A stretch of 63,834 nt of DNA. Origin: an uncultured Lachnospiraceae bacterium. GTDB taxonomy: Bacteria; Bacillota; Clostridia; Lachnospirales; Lachnospiraceae. The notes under the pieces were generated by a model. That model made no database searches, was not told the DNA's origin, and saw nothing but the letters and a program-made list of their open reading frames with translations. The first letter of the stretch is position 1, and each line of letters begins with the position of its first letter. A program made the position numbers and the translations under genes. This document shows positions 24,932 to 33,163 of the stretch, in pieces. The stretch lies in assembly GCA_910584695.1 (NCBI GenBank), contig CAJUBR010000002.1, forward strand, positions 1 to 63,834, written 5' to 3'.

Positions 24932-25852
24932 ATGTGTACAATTGGAAATTCTTTTTATATGTTAAATGGGGTTAATTTGCAGTCGGTGTTTAAACAGTGC
25001 GATTTAGTTGATCATACAGAGTTTTTAACACCCATTGTACAAACTGCGGATGTTGAGGGTGAAAAGATACGATACGTAGCATTTACAAGAAAGAAAGGCG
25101 AAGAATGTCCTGCTTGGGCTGGTGTGAATGAATATGGTGTATGTTTTGTAGCGGCTGATTCATATCTTGATAAAAATCAACAGATTTCAAACAATAAAAA
25201 AGATCCGGTAACGGCTGATGTTTTTCATATGTATCTAAGTATTATTACCAAATATAAAAATGCAAAAGATGCTGTTGCTATGGCAAAACAATTCTATGAA
25301 AAGGAAAATTATGCAGATGAGTTGACAGATATTCTTATGATATCAGATGAGAAAGAAATGTATTTTATTGAAACCGTAAATGGAGAAGTTCGTATTGTGA
25401 AAAGAACAGATGGGCATTTTGCGTCTGCGAATCATTGTAGAATGTTTTATGAAGCGGTACCCTATGAACAAAATCATAGTAGTTATCTAAGGTTGAAAAG
25501 AGCGGAGGAGTTATTACAATCCTGTTCTGATGATACAGGAATCGGGGATCTCTTGAGAGATTCTTATTATGGAAAAACAGTATGGTCCATATGTAGATAT
25601 GCAAGTGTAACAGATTTTGATGATATAGAGGTTAGTTGTTCGGATGAAGACATGTATTATACTCAGGCGGCAGTTATTTTTTCAATTAAACAGAACCCTG
25701 TCTCAGGTCAAAAGCCAGAAATTGTATGTGAATATGTTATGAATGGGAATGCCGCTGACTCCGATAAAGGATACATTTGGAAACCATTTTGTAATGATGA
25801 TCCAAAGCCACAGAAGGTATCCCTAATTGGAAAAAATGGAAATATTATTTAA
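24932..25852 (+). CDS. Ntn-type amide hydrolase, C45/C59-like
   Basis: A predicted N-terminal-nucleophile hydrolase of the acyl-transferase / linear amide hydrolase group. The protein begins MCTIGNSFYML; after removal of Met1, Cys2 would be the nucleophile, as in such enzymes. Supporting segments are WAGVNEYGVCFVAADSYL (about 62-80), TDILMISDEKEMYFIETV (about 132-149) and ASANHCRMF (about 165), the last like the conserved Asn-His region. There is no signal peptide, so it is cytoplasmic. The start is ATG after AGGAGGTATAAGGGT. It is cotranscribed with the deamidase-like gene. The substrate is unknown; the fold assignment is moderately secure. Confidence 0.65.
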   Translation: MCTIGNSFYMLNGVNLQSVFKQCDLVDHTEFLTPIVQTADVEGEKIRYVAFTRKKGEECPAWAGVNEYGVCFVAADSYLDKNQQISNNKKDPVTADVFHMYLSIITKYKNAKDAVAMAKQFYEKENYADELTDILMISDEKEMYFIETVNGEVRIVKRTDGHFASANHCRMFYEAVPYEQNHSSYLRLKRAEELLQSCSDDTGIGDLLRDSYYGKTVWSICRYASVTDFDDIEVSCSDEDMYYTQAAVIFSIKQNPVSGQKPEIVCEYVMNGNAADSDKGYIWKPFCNDDPKPQKVSLIGKNGNII

Positions 25853-25918
25853 AAGATGATAGAGAATGATGGCATTTCATACGAATCGACGACGGGAACT
25901 CAAAGCTTCAGTTTTTTC

Positions 25919-25947
25919 TTGCAGATTGGTAAAAAATATGCTATCAT
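25919..25947 (+). promoter_or_regulatory. Candidate promoter of the cobalamin operon
   Basis: TTGCAG at 25919-25924, a 17-bp spacer and TATCAT at 25942-25947, about 50 nt before the riboswitch. It lies within an inverted repeat (AGAATGATGGCAT near 25862 with ATGCTATCATTCT at 25938-25950) that may end the preceding transcript. Confidence 0.45.
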
Positions 25948-25994
25948 TCTCAATAACTTTATAAAACGATTCTAAGTTCTGTTGTATTTTGTAC

Positions 25995-26130
25995 AACAGC
26001 TAAGAGGGAAACAGGTGAAAGTCCTGTACAGTCGTGCTACTGTAAATGTGTAGTTTTCTCCATATCCATTGCATCTTGCGAGAAGGGGAGTAAAACGTTA
26101 CTGCATAAGTCAGGAGACCTGCTTAGAATT
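25995..26130 (+). ncRNA. Cobalamin riboswitch aptamer
   Basis: The conserved core is all present: GGGAAACAGGTGAAAGTCC, GTACAGTCGTGCTACTGTAA, and the B12 box AAGTCAGGAGACCTGC at 26107-26122. P1 can close with CTAAG (26000-26004) and CTTAG (26122-26126). Such aptamers bind adenosyl- or methyl-type cobalamins and lower expression of the downstream genes when the vitamin is plentiful. The downstream terminator at 26247-26276 is the likely switch. Confidence 0.93.
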
Positions 26131-26170
26131 TCTTCCATTTTCACACGTAATTGTAAATGGCAGGATATAA

Positions 26171-26214
26171 ATGAAGAAAAATCACTTGTTTGCAAGGTCA
26201 ATTTTTCTGAATGC
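26171..26214 (+). repeat. 44-nt hairpin repeat within the riboswitch leader
   Basis: It contains AAAAATCACTTG / CAAG / ATTTTT self-pairing and ends TGAATGC. It matches 43122-43165 at 37 of 44 positions. It lies between the aptamer and the terminator and may take part in the switch. Confidence 0.5.
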
Positions 26215-26246
26215 ATATCATGAGTGTACTCATGATTATTTCTGTT

Positions 26247-26276
26247 GAATACAATGCCGTAATTGTATTCTTTTTT
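26247..26276 (+). terminator. Intrinsic terminator of the cobalamin riboswitch
   Basis: GAATACAAT (26247-26255) pairs with ATTGTATTC (26262-26270), then six Ts. It lies about 120 nt after the B12 box and 150 nt before the first gene. A separate perfect hairpin ATCATGAG/CTCATGAT (26217-26236) lies just upstream. Confidence 0.85.
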
Positions 26277-26424
26277 CGTTTTATGAAAGTTCATACCCTT
26301 TTGTATTGCGTTTTCTATCTATTAAGATGCGCTTTCCATATATAAATGTTAAAAATGCAATTAGGTTATCAGTATATGGAGTGGAGATTACGACACTCTC
26401 TTATTGAAGGAAGGATGGGACAGA

Positions 26425-29019
26425 ATGAAAAACAGAGTGAAAAGCTTATTTGGTATCTTATTAACAATGCTGATGGTGTTTACCATGTTTACTCCGACTG
26501 TGGCACAAGCGGCCGGACAGCAGGAGGAAAATACAAAGAAGACCGTAACCGTCAGACTATCGGCACAACAGGAAAATACTTTTTTCATGATGCCGCAGGA
26601 GTATACGGTATCATCCGATAAGGCAGAGGAGTACGGATTTACAGATAAAGAAGGTGTTGTGACAGCGTTAGATGCATTGGTAGCAGCACATGAGTATGTA
26701 TTTCAGGAGGCTTTCACGAAAGATACAAAAGATGAATTTTTAAAGGTTAATGAAAGTGGCTGGATATCTACAATGTTTGGCACAGAAACAGGAAATGTGG
26801 CGTTTGCGGTGAACGGAATATGTCCTCATGATGATGTTCTCACAGATTATGGATATACGGGATATACGGTTGCCGATTCTGCTCTTAAGTCGGAAGATGA
26901 TGTGGAATTCTTTTTCTATCAGGATGAAAGTTTTCTTGATAATTATGCATGGTTTGAAAATAGCGGAAATAAGGTGACGGAATTAAACGTTATAGAGGGA
27001 ACTCCGGTAGAACTTACATTAAAAGGATATTGTTATGCTTATTATAATTGTTTTCCTGAGGAAGGGATTTTAGAGAAGACGCAGTCGGTAGAAGACGCAC
27101 AGATTATAGTTCTGGATCAAAACGGTAATAAGGAGGATTTAACCGGAACAATTACAGATGAGACCGGAACGGTTATTCTGAATCAATTATCAAAAGGAAC
27201 TTATTATATATCCGCATATACAGATGTAGAAAATGGTGATATACCGATAACTTCACCTGTATGCAGGGTTACGGTTACGGAGGACAGAACGGATAAGCTT
27301 TTGACAGGTATTTCTGCTTCCTACACAGATGCCACCGATGCATGGAAGATTTTGGAGATGGTAAAGTTTGGAAAAAAGGATGCGTTAACAAAGCTTTCGG
27401 AGTACGAAGAAAGTGCAAAACAGGTTATTGTGAAAGATGGTTCATCGGCAACGGATATTCAAAAGGCAATTATTGTACTTAGTGCGTTAGGATATGATGC
27501 CAGTGCATTAACAATCAATGGAGAAAGAGTAAATGCAATTGAAAAAATGCTTGCCTGTAATCTGAATTCTGCAAATGCAAATGTATTTGCACTTTGTGCA
27601 CTGGATTCCGGTAAGTATAGACTTCCAAATGATTCGACAGTGACAAGGGAAAGTCTGGTGAAAAGTCTTTTAGAACGGCGGACAGCAAATAAAGGATGGG
27701 CCTTTTTTGGTTCCAATGCAGATGCAGATATGACATCTATGGCAGTTCAGAGTCTGGCGCCGTATTATCTGGCTGAAAATGCAAATGCGGCAGGATTATC
27801 GGAAGATACCTATAATGCAGTAAAGAGTGCGGTAGAGGGAGCTTTAACCTGTTTATCCAATATGCAAAAGAATGATGGAACATATAGTAATGCAAATTCT
27901 TCTGCCATGGTTTTGATGTCGTTGGTAAGTGTTGGAGTAGATGGAAATACAGATAAGCGTTTTATCAAAGGTGGAAAGAGCGTACTGTATGGTGTTATGC
28001 AGTTTGCATTGGAGGATAACTCGGGATTTGGTTATACCAATAACACCAGCTTAAATGCCATGGCTACAGAGCAGGGATTCCGGGCATTGGTAAGTTATTC
28101 TAAATTTAAGGAGACGAAAAGGGCATATAATATCTATTTATCCGGTTCTTTAGACGGGGTTCCGGTAGAGAGTGTAGAAATCAGTGAAACAGAAAAGCTT
28201 GTTTATAAGGGCAGGACTGTGAAACTTACTGTTAGCATTAGTCCGTTGGATGCAGCGAACAAAAACGTAACATGGACTTCTTCTGATACATCGGTGGCAA
28301 TCGTAGATACTGAGGGTATTGTAACCGCTAAGAAGGAAGGAACGGCTGTGATTACAGTAACGGCACAAGAGGATAACAGTAAAACTGCAAGTTGTGTCAT
28401 AACAGTAAAAGAAGAGACAACAAGCCGTACGGAGGAAAATAAGAATACGGGTACGGAGCAGAATACAGAACAAAATACAGAGCAAGGCACAGAACAAAGT
28501 ACACAACAGGTAACGGAAAAACCGGTTATCAAATTGAATTATTTGTCCTTAAGCCTGCAAAAGGGAAAATCTACAAAAGCAGTCAAGATAAAATCTTCTT
28601 CCCCTTCCGGTGAAAAGATAAGCTCTGCAGTGAGTAATAAGAAAAATGTGGCTTCTGTGACAGTAAGTAAAGGGGTTATGAAGATTACAGGCAAAAAGAC
28701 CGGAACTGCAACGATTACCGTTACTTCAACAAGTGGTGCCACCGCCAAGATAAAGATTACCGTTAAGAAGAAAGTCAATGTGAAAAAGTTAAAATTAAGT
28801 GAAAAGAGAATAACTTTGAAGAAAGGGAAAAAGTTTAAATTAGCACTATTAAAGAATCCGGTAACGGCAACGAACAAAATTAAATGGAGTTCTTCTAATA
28901 AAAAGGTTGCAACGGTAAATTCAAAAGGTGTAGTAAAGGCAAAGAAAAAAGGAAAGGCTACCATAACGGCAAAAGCATCGAACGGGAAGAAGGCAGCATG
29001 TAAAATTACCGTAAAATAG
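26425..29019 (+). CDS. Secreted transcobalamin-like protein with BIG2 repeats
   Basis: A predicted surface protein that binds cobalamin. Of 864 residues, 1-30 are a signal peptide (MKNRVKSLFGILLTMLMVF...AQAAG). A DUF4430-like domain lies at about 38-168 (TALDALVAAHEYVFQEA, VAFAVNGICP, SEDDVEFFFYQ), then a beta-rich linker domain. An alpha/alpha helical-repeat domain spans about 290-570 (NVFALCALDSGKY, ADADMTSMAVQSLAPYY, CLSNMQKNDGTYSN, NAMATEQGFRALV). This resembles prenyltransferase-like barrels and the cobalamin-binding domain of intrinsic factor/transcobalamin. BIG2 domains (about 579-660, 705-785, 789-864) and a TEQ-rich linker (665-700) follow. A TTG at 26404 is in frame, but AAGGAAGGA fits the ATG at 26425. 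The cobalamin riboswitch upstream supports the ligand; binding itself is inferred. Confidence 0.85.
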   Translation: MKNRVKSLFGILLTMLMVFTMFTPTVAQAAGQQEENTKKTVTVRLSAQQENTFFMMPQEYTVSSDKAEEYGFTDKEGVVTALDALVAAHEYVFQEAFTKDTKDEFLKVNESGWISTMFGTETGNVAFAVNGICPHDDVLTDYGYTGYTVADSALKSEDDVEFFFYQDESFLDNYAWFENSGNKVTELNVIEGTPVELTLKGYCYAYYNCFPEEGILEKTQSVEDAQIIVLDQNGNKEDLTGTITDETGTVILNQLSKGTYYISAYTDVENGDIPITSPVCRVTVTEDRTDKLLTGISASYTDATDAWKILEMVKFGKKDALTKLSEYEESAKQVIVKDGSSATDIQKAIIVLSALGYDASALTINGERVNAIEKMLACNLNSANANVFALCALDSGKYRLPNDSTVTRESLVKSLLERRTANKGWAFFGSNADADMTSMAVQSLAPYYLAENANAAGLSEDTYNAVKSAVEGALTCLSNMQKNDGTYSNANSSAMVLMSLVSVGVDGNTDKRFIKGGKSVLYGVMQFALEDNSGFGYTNNTSLNAMATEQGFRALVSYSKFKETKRAYNIYLSGSLDGVPVESVEISETEKLVYKGRTVKLTVSISPLDAANKNVTWTSSDTSVAIVDTEGIVTAKKEGTAVITVTAQEDNSKTASCVITVKEETTSRTEENKNTGTEQNTEQNTEQGTEQSTQQVTEKPVIKLNYLSLSLQKGKSTKAVKIKSSSPSGEKISSAVSNKKNVASVTVSKGVMKITGKKTGTATITVTSTSGATAKIKITVKKKVNVKKLKLSEKRITLKKGKKFKLALLKNPVTATNKIKWSSSNKKVATVNSKGVVKAKKKGKATITAKASNGKKAACKITVK

Positions 29020-29070
29020 AAATGGTCTGATGGATAAATGGGCACAGATGTAAGATAAGAAGGTGAGAAA

Positions 29071-31242
29071 ATGAGGCAAACGGCAATGAAAAGATGTTTA
29101 TGGCTATTGATTTTGTCAATGGTAGCCAGCTTGTGCTCCGGCATTTTTTTTCAAAAAGCGAGTGCACAGGGAGCGTATGACGGCTATGTGTATATTACTG
29201 TGGAAAAAGTGACATTAGGACAGGGAATCATTAGGAGACCTATGAAAGCTGGTTACCGGAACGGTGATTCTGCGGCAGATGTAGTGCTAAATGCTGTGGG
29301 GACAGCAAATGTGGGTATTGTGAATGGATATTTAAAATATGTGACGGATAGCGGAGAGCCTCAGGGATGGACAACAGCAGATATTCCTGCGGAGATTAAA
29401 AATGCTGTAGGTGGTACAGGCAAATTTAGTGCAAGGCAAAGCCAAAACAGATTGGAGGAGCTTGATTATACGAATACATCCGGCTGGATGTATTCCGTTA
29501 ATGATGTAATGCCGGAGGTTAGTATAGACAGTTATAGACTGGGAGAATCAAATGATGGGGATGTCATCCGATTGCAGTTTACGGTATATGGTTATGGTGC
29601 AGATTTGATTGGAAGTAATCGATTAAGTACAGAATCATTGTGTGCGGGATTTCCGGAGAAACTGGGTTTGATCCGTTCCATGGCAGCTCACGACTCGAAT
29701 CAATCGTCTGTTCAGTATCAGAATGCCTTAGCAGTAATGTCGGATTGGAATGCGACGGCAGAAGAGATACAGAATGCCGTTACAGGATTGGAGAATGCGG
29801 ACTATACATCGGATATATATGTAGATGCACATAACCGTGTAATTGATTATATCCATAAAAAGGTAACAGAACCCGGCTCATATAGTATAGGTGGAGAATG
29901 GGCAGTATTATCCCTTGCCAGAAGTGGAGTGAAGGATATAAAATGGTATAAATGTTATTATAACCAGATTGCAGGATTATTGGCAGACAGACAGAGCAAT
30001 ATATTACATACCACAAAATCCACAGAAAATTCCCGTGCCATTATTGCGTTAACTGCGATTGGTGCAGATCCCGTCAATATTTCCGGATATAATTTACTAA
30101 AGCCATTATCCGATTATGAATATATTAATAAACAGGGGATCAATGGATATATTTATGCTTTGATTGCAATGAATTGTGGAAATTATAATGTTTCCGATAC
30201 GGATATCCGGGCGACAAGAAATAATCTGGTGGAAGCAATCCGTAATAGAAAGCTCGAAACCGGTGGCTGGTCTTTAAGCGGTGAAGTGCCAGATGCAGAT
30301 ATAACCGCAATGGTAATTCAGGCATTGGCACCATATTACGATTCAGATAGCAATGTAAAAGCGGATATTGATGAAGCATTGGAAGTATTGTCAAATATGC
30401 AAAAGGAACATGGTGAATTTGCGAATACCTATATTGACTCGGAGAATAGCACAAAAGAAACGCCAAGCTGTGAAAGCTGTGCACAGGTACTTTGTGCAAT
30501 ATCTGCATTAGGAATCGACGCAGAAAAAGATACCCGTTTTTTAAAAAACGGGTCTTCGGTATTGGATGCTTTACTATCCTTTTATGATGATAGAACCGGT
30601 GCATTTAAGCATGTAATAAACGGTGAAACAGATCAGATGGCAACGGAACAGGCAGCATACGCATTAACAGCTTATAGGCGGATGAAAGAAAAGAAAAATG
30701 GATTATATCAAATGTCGGATGCTCCGAATTTGTATCGGTGTCCGGCACATAAATGGAATCATGGTGTAATTATAGAATCGCCTACCCTCAGCACGACAGG
30801 AAAGACCCAATATACCTGTACTGTCTGCGGGGAAACAAAAATACAAACCATATCTATGTTGACTACTACCGAACAGAAAAGGGAAGAGCTGACAACAGAG
30901 GAAACAAAAACAGAGCAAACAGTATCATTAAAAAAACCTGGTAAAACTTCGTTTCGTAAAGTAAAATCACCGAAGAAAAAACAGATAAAGGTGACATGGA
31001 AAAAGAAAAGTGGTGTTACCGGTTATCAGATCCAGGTAAGTACTTCGTCTAAATTCAAAAAGTCAAAAACAAAAACTTATAAAGTCGGTAAGCCAAAAAC
31101 AACCGGTAAAACAATAAAATCTTTAAAGTCAAAAAAGAAATACTATGTACGTATCCGTACATATAAGACGGCAAAGGTAAACGGAAAGACGATAACGAAA
31201 TACAGCAGCTGGTCTGCAAAGAAGGCGGTTAAAGTAAAATAG
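29071..31242 (+). CDS. Secreted transcobalamin-like protein with Fn3 domain
   Basis: The second predicted cobalamin-binding surface protein of the operon, 723 residues. A signal peptide is at about 1-33. A DUF4430 domain covers about 35-175, with NTSGWMYSVNDVMPEV and GDVIRLQFTVYGYGADL. The helical-repeat domain covers about 255-545 (EWAVLSLARSG, ENSRAIIALTAIG, IYALIAMNCGNY, DADITAMVIQALAPYY, SCAQVLCAISALG, DQMATEQAAYALTAY). A small CxxC module (YTCTVCGETK, about 553-597), common in clostridial surface proteins, a TE-rich linker and an Fn3 domain (about 624-723) follow. The order DUF4430-then-barrel is the reverse of eukaryotic transcobalamin, where the helical domain comes first. The ATG follows AAGGTGAG. 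It starts 51 nt after the previous gene. Confidence 0.85.
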   Translation: MRQTAMKRCLWLLILSMVASLCSGIFFQKASAQGAYDGYVYITVEKVTLGQGIIRRPMKAGYRNGDSAADVVLNAVGTANVGIVNGYLKYVTDSGEPQGWTTADIPAEIKNAVGGTGKFSARQSQNRLEELDYTNTSGWMYSVNDVMPEVSIDSYRLGESNDGDVIRLQFTVYGYGADLIGSNRLSTESLCAGFPEKLGLIRSMAAHDSNQSSVQYQNALAVMSDWNATAEEIQNAVTGLENADYTSDIYVDAHNRVIDYIHKKVTEPGSYSIGGEWAVLSLARSGVKDIKWYKCYYNQIAGLLADRQSNILHTTKSTENSRAIIALTAIGADPVNISGYNLLKPLSDYEYINKQGINGYIYALIAMNCGNYNVSDTDIRATRNNLVEAIRNRKLETGGWSLSGEVPDADITAMVIQALAPYYDSDSNVKADIDEALEVLSNMQKEHGEFANTYIDSENSTKETPSCESCAQVLCAISALGIDAEKDTRFLKNGSSVLDALLSFYDDRTGAFKHVINGETDQMATEQAAYALTAYRRMKEKKNGLYQMSDAPNLYRCPAHKWNHGVIIESPTLSTTGKTQYTCTVCGETKIQTISMLTTTEQKREELTTEETKTEQTVSLKKPGKTSFRKVKSPKKKQIKVTWKKKSGVTGYQIQVSTSSKFKKSKTKTYKVGKPKTTGKTIKSLKSKKKYYVRIRTYKTAKVNGKTITKYSSWSAKKAVKVK

Positions 31243-31289
31243 AGGATGGTTTGGCTTATCCGCACTGAAGAATGGAAAGGGGGTGTCGT

Positions 31290-32231
31290 ATGAACCCACG
31301 TAAATGGAAAAAAGGAATACTGATTTTTGGTATCTTATTTTTACTGATCTTTTCTTTTTGGTATGGAGGTGGTTCTGCGGGACTTCAGGGATTTTCCTCT
31401 GCCGATAATCAGAAGGTTGTCAGTGAGGAAACGAAGGATAGCAGCAGTTCCGTGTCAGATAGTGCAGAGGAGAAAGAAAGGGAGGAGAAGTCCACAAAAA
31501 AGGATGACAATATTTTTAAGCAGATTGTCATGAATATTAAAAAAAAGAGCGGCTCCTCCAATACCTCAAAAAACACGCAGAATAATAAAAGGGCACAAAA
31601 AAATGCGAATCGGGCTGCAGATAAAAGCAAGAAGAAAAGTAAGAAATCCAAAAAGAAGTCTCCGGGTACATCGAAAGAAAAGGCAGGACAGGAAAGCAGT
31701 CAGAACAAGGAAACGGATGATAATCATTCTGTACAGGGTACAGAAAATGCGAATCAAGATTGGGATGCAGATTCGAATAATACGGCGGAGAATCAAAATA
31801 ACAATATGGTGGAGGAAAAGGATACCATAACGTGTACCATTTCCATTTCCTGTGCGGTTTTGCTGGACAAAATGGATTCTCTTCCGGCATCTAAGAGAAA
31901 GCTGGTGCCATCCGATGGTATACTTTTAAAGACAACGACAGTGAAAATGAAAAAAGAAAGCAGCGTATTTGATGTACTCCGGCAGGCAGCAAAAGACAAT
32001 AATATCCATCTGGAATATTCCTTTACACCAATCTATAAGAGTTATTATATTGAAGGAATCGGAAATCTGTACCAGTTTGACAGTGGAGAATTATCAGGCT
32101 GGATGTACAGTGTGAATGGAGAATTTCCCGGAAACGGATGCTCTTCGTATACCATTAAAAGCGGAGATGTGATACAATGGGTCTATACCTGCAGCCTCGG
32201 AAAGGATGTAGGCAGTTATTTCGAGGAGTAG
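31290..32231 (+). CDS. Membrane-anchored DUF4430 protein on a charged stalk
   Basis: A predicted membrane-attached corrinoid-handling protein, 313 residues. One N-terminal membrane span (about residues 9-26) is followed by a long low-complexity Lys/Ser/Asn/Glu-rich stalk (about 27-180). The C-terminal DUF4430 domain (about 180-303) contains SSVFDVLRQAAKDNN, the hallmark ELSGWMYSVNGEFPG, and GDVIQWVYTCSLG. It has no helical-repeat domain and no wall-binding repeats. It is placed between the secreted binders and the ECF genes, so a relay from the wall to the transporter is plausible. The ATG at 31290 follows GGAAAGGGGGTG; an earlier in-frame start at 31272 is less likely. The next gene begins 3 nt later. 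Confidence 0.82.
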   Translation: MNPRKWKKGILIFGILFLLIFSFWYGGGSAGLQGFSSADNQKVVSEETKDSSSSVSDSAEEKEREEKSTKKDDNIFKQIVMNIKKKSGSSNTSKNTQNNKRAQKNANRAADKSKKKSKKSKKKSPGTSKEKAGQESSQNKETDDNHSVQGTENANQDWDADSNNTAENQNNNMVEEKDTITCTISISCAVLLDKMDSLPASKRKLVPSDGILLKTTTVKMKKESSVFDVLRQAAKDNNIHLEYSFTPIYKSYYIEGIGNLYQFDSGELSGWMYSVNGEFPGNGCSSYTIKSGDVIQWVYTCSLGKDVGSYFEE

Positions 32232-32233
32232 AC

Positions 32234-33163
32234 ATGGAACAATATCATCCGATTATACATTTTACATATTTTTGCATGGTACTGGGATGCAGCATGTTTT
32301 TTATGCATCCGGTATGCATCGGCATCAGCCTTGCTGGTGCAGTCTGTTATACCCTGCATTTATTTGAATGGAGGAAAATAAGAAAGGGATTAGCCGGTGT
32401 CTTTTTTCTGATGGTAATGACTGCGGTCATGAATCCCGCATTCAGCCATCAGGGTGTGACGTTTCTTGTTTATCTGCCTACTGGTAATATTCTGACTCTG
32501 GAATCCATTTGGTATGGGATTGCAGCGGCCTGTATGCTGGCTGCTGTTCTGCTTTGGTTTCGGTGCATGAACAGGGTAGTGACAGCCGATGAGATTATCT
32601 ACCTGTTTGGGAAAAGCTTTCCGGCATTGGGACTTATTTTGTCCATGATCATGGGATTTATTCCAAAGATGAAAAAGAAACTAAGAGAGATATCCTTTGC
32701 CAGAAGGTTGGTTCCGGTAGAGGTTTTACAGGAAAATAAAGAAAGCAGTCAGAAAAAACAAAAGAGTATTTTTTGTGCAGTAAAGCGGAAAATAGAAAGG
32801 GTAAGACACAGTATAGAAACCCTTTCGATTTTAATTACCTGGGCATTGGAAGATGCAGCAGAAACCGCCGACAGCATGAAAAGCAGGGGATATGGATTGG
32901 AAGGGAGAACCGTATTTACGACTTACCGGTTCACGAAACGAGATGCCAGGATGCTTTTGCTCTTTTTTGGGGAGATGGTTTATCTGATTTTAGGAAACGG
33001 ATTGGGGGGAATCGCATGGAATTATTATCCGGAAACGGGAGGAGCGGTTTTGGGGTTTTATTCCATAAGTATTTATCTGGTTTATCTTTGCATGTGCCTG
33101 ACACCCTTAATAGTAGATTGTTATGAGGAGAGAAAATGGAACAGATTACGGTCCGCAATTTAA
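32234..33163 (+). CDS. ecfT: ECF transporter T component
   Basis: The integral membrane coupling subunit of an energy-coupling-factor vitamin importer, 309 residues. It has several hydrophobic spans in the N-terminal half and the cytoplasmic coupling helices in the C-terminal half. The Arg-containing T-component motif is visible as MKSRGYGLEGRT (about residue 215); the other helix has ISFARRLVPVEV. The start is ATG at 32234 with GAGGAG upstream, 3 nt after the DUF4430 gene. Its end overlaps the next gene by 28 nt, so translation is coupled. Because the operon is under a cobalamin riboswitch, a corrinoid-dedicated T component is likely. Confidence 0.88.
   Translation: MEQYHPIIHFTYFCMVLGCSMFFMHPVCIGISLAGAVCYTLHLFEWRKIRKGLAGVFFLMVMTAVMNPAFSHQGVTFLVYLPTGNILTLESIWYGIAAACMLAAVLLWFRCMNRVVTADEIIYLFGKSFPALGLILSMIMGFIPKMKKKLREISFARRLVPVEVLQENKESSQKKQKSIFCAVKRKIERVRHSIETLSILITWALEDAAETADSMKSRGYGLEGRTVFTTYRFTKRDARMLLLFFGEMVYLILGNGLGGIAWNYYPETGGAVLGFYSISIYLVYLCMCLTPLIVDCYEERKWNRLRSAI

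Noticed and set aside
25862..25950. Second riboswitch in front of the cobalamin aptamer
   Set aside because: There is a long inverted repeat but no conserved core I know; more likely the end of the preceding transcript overlapping a promoter.
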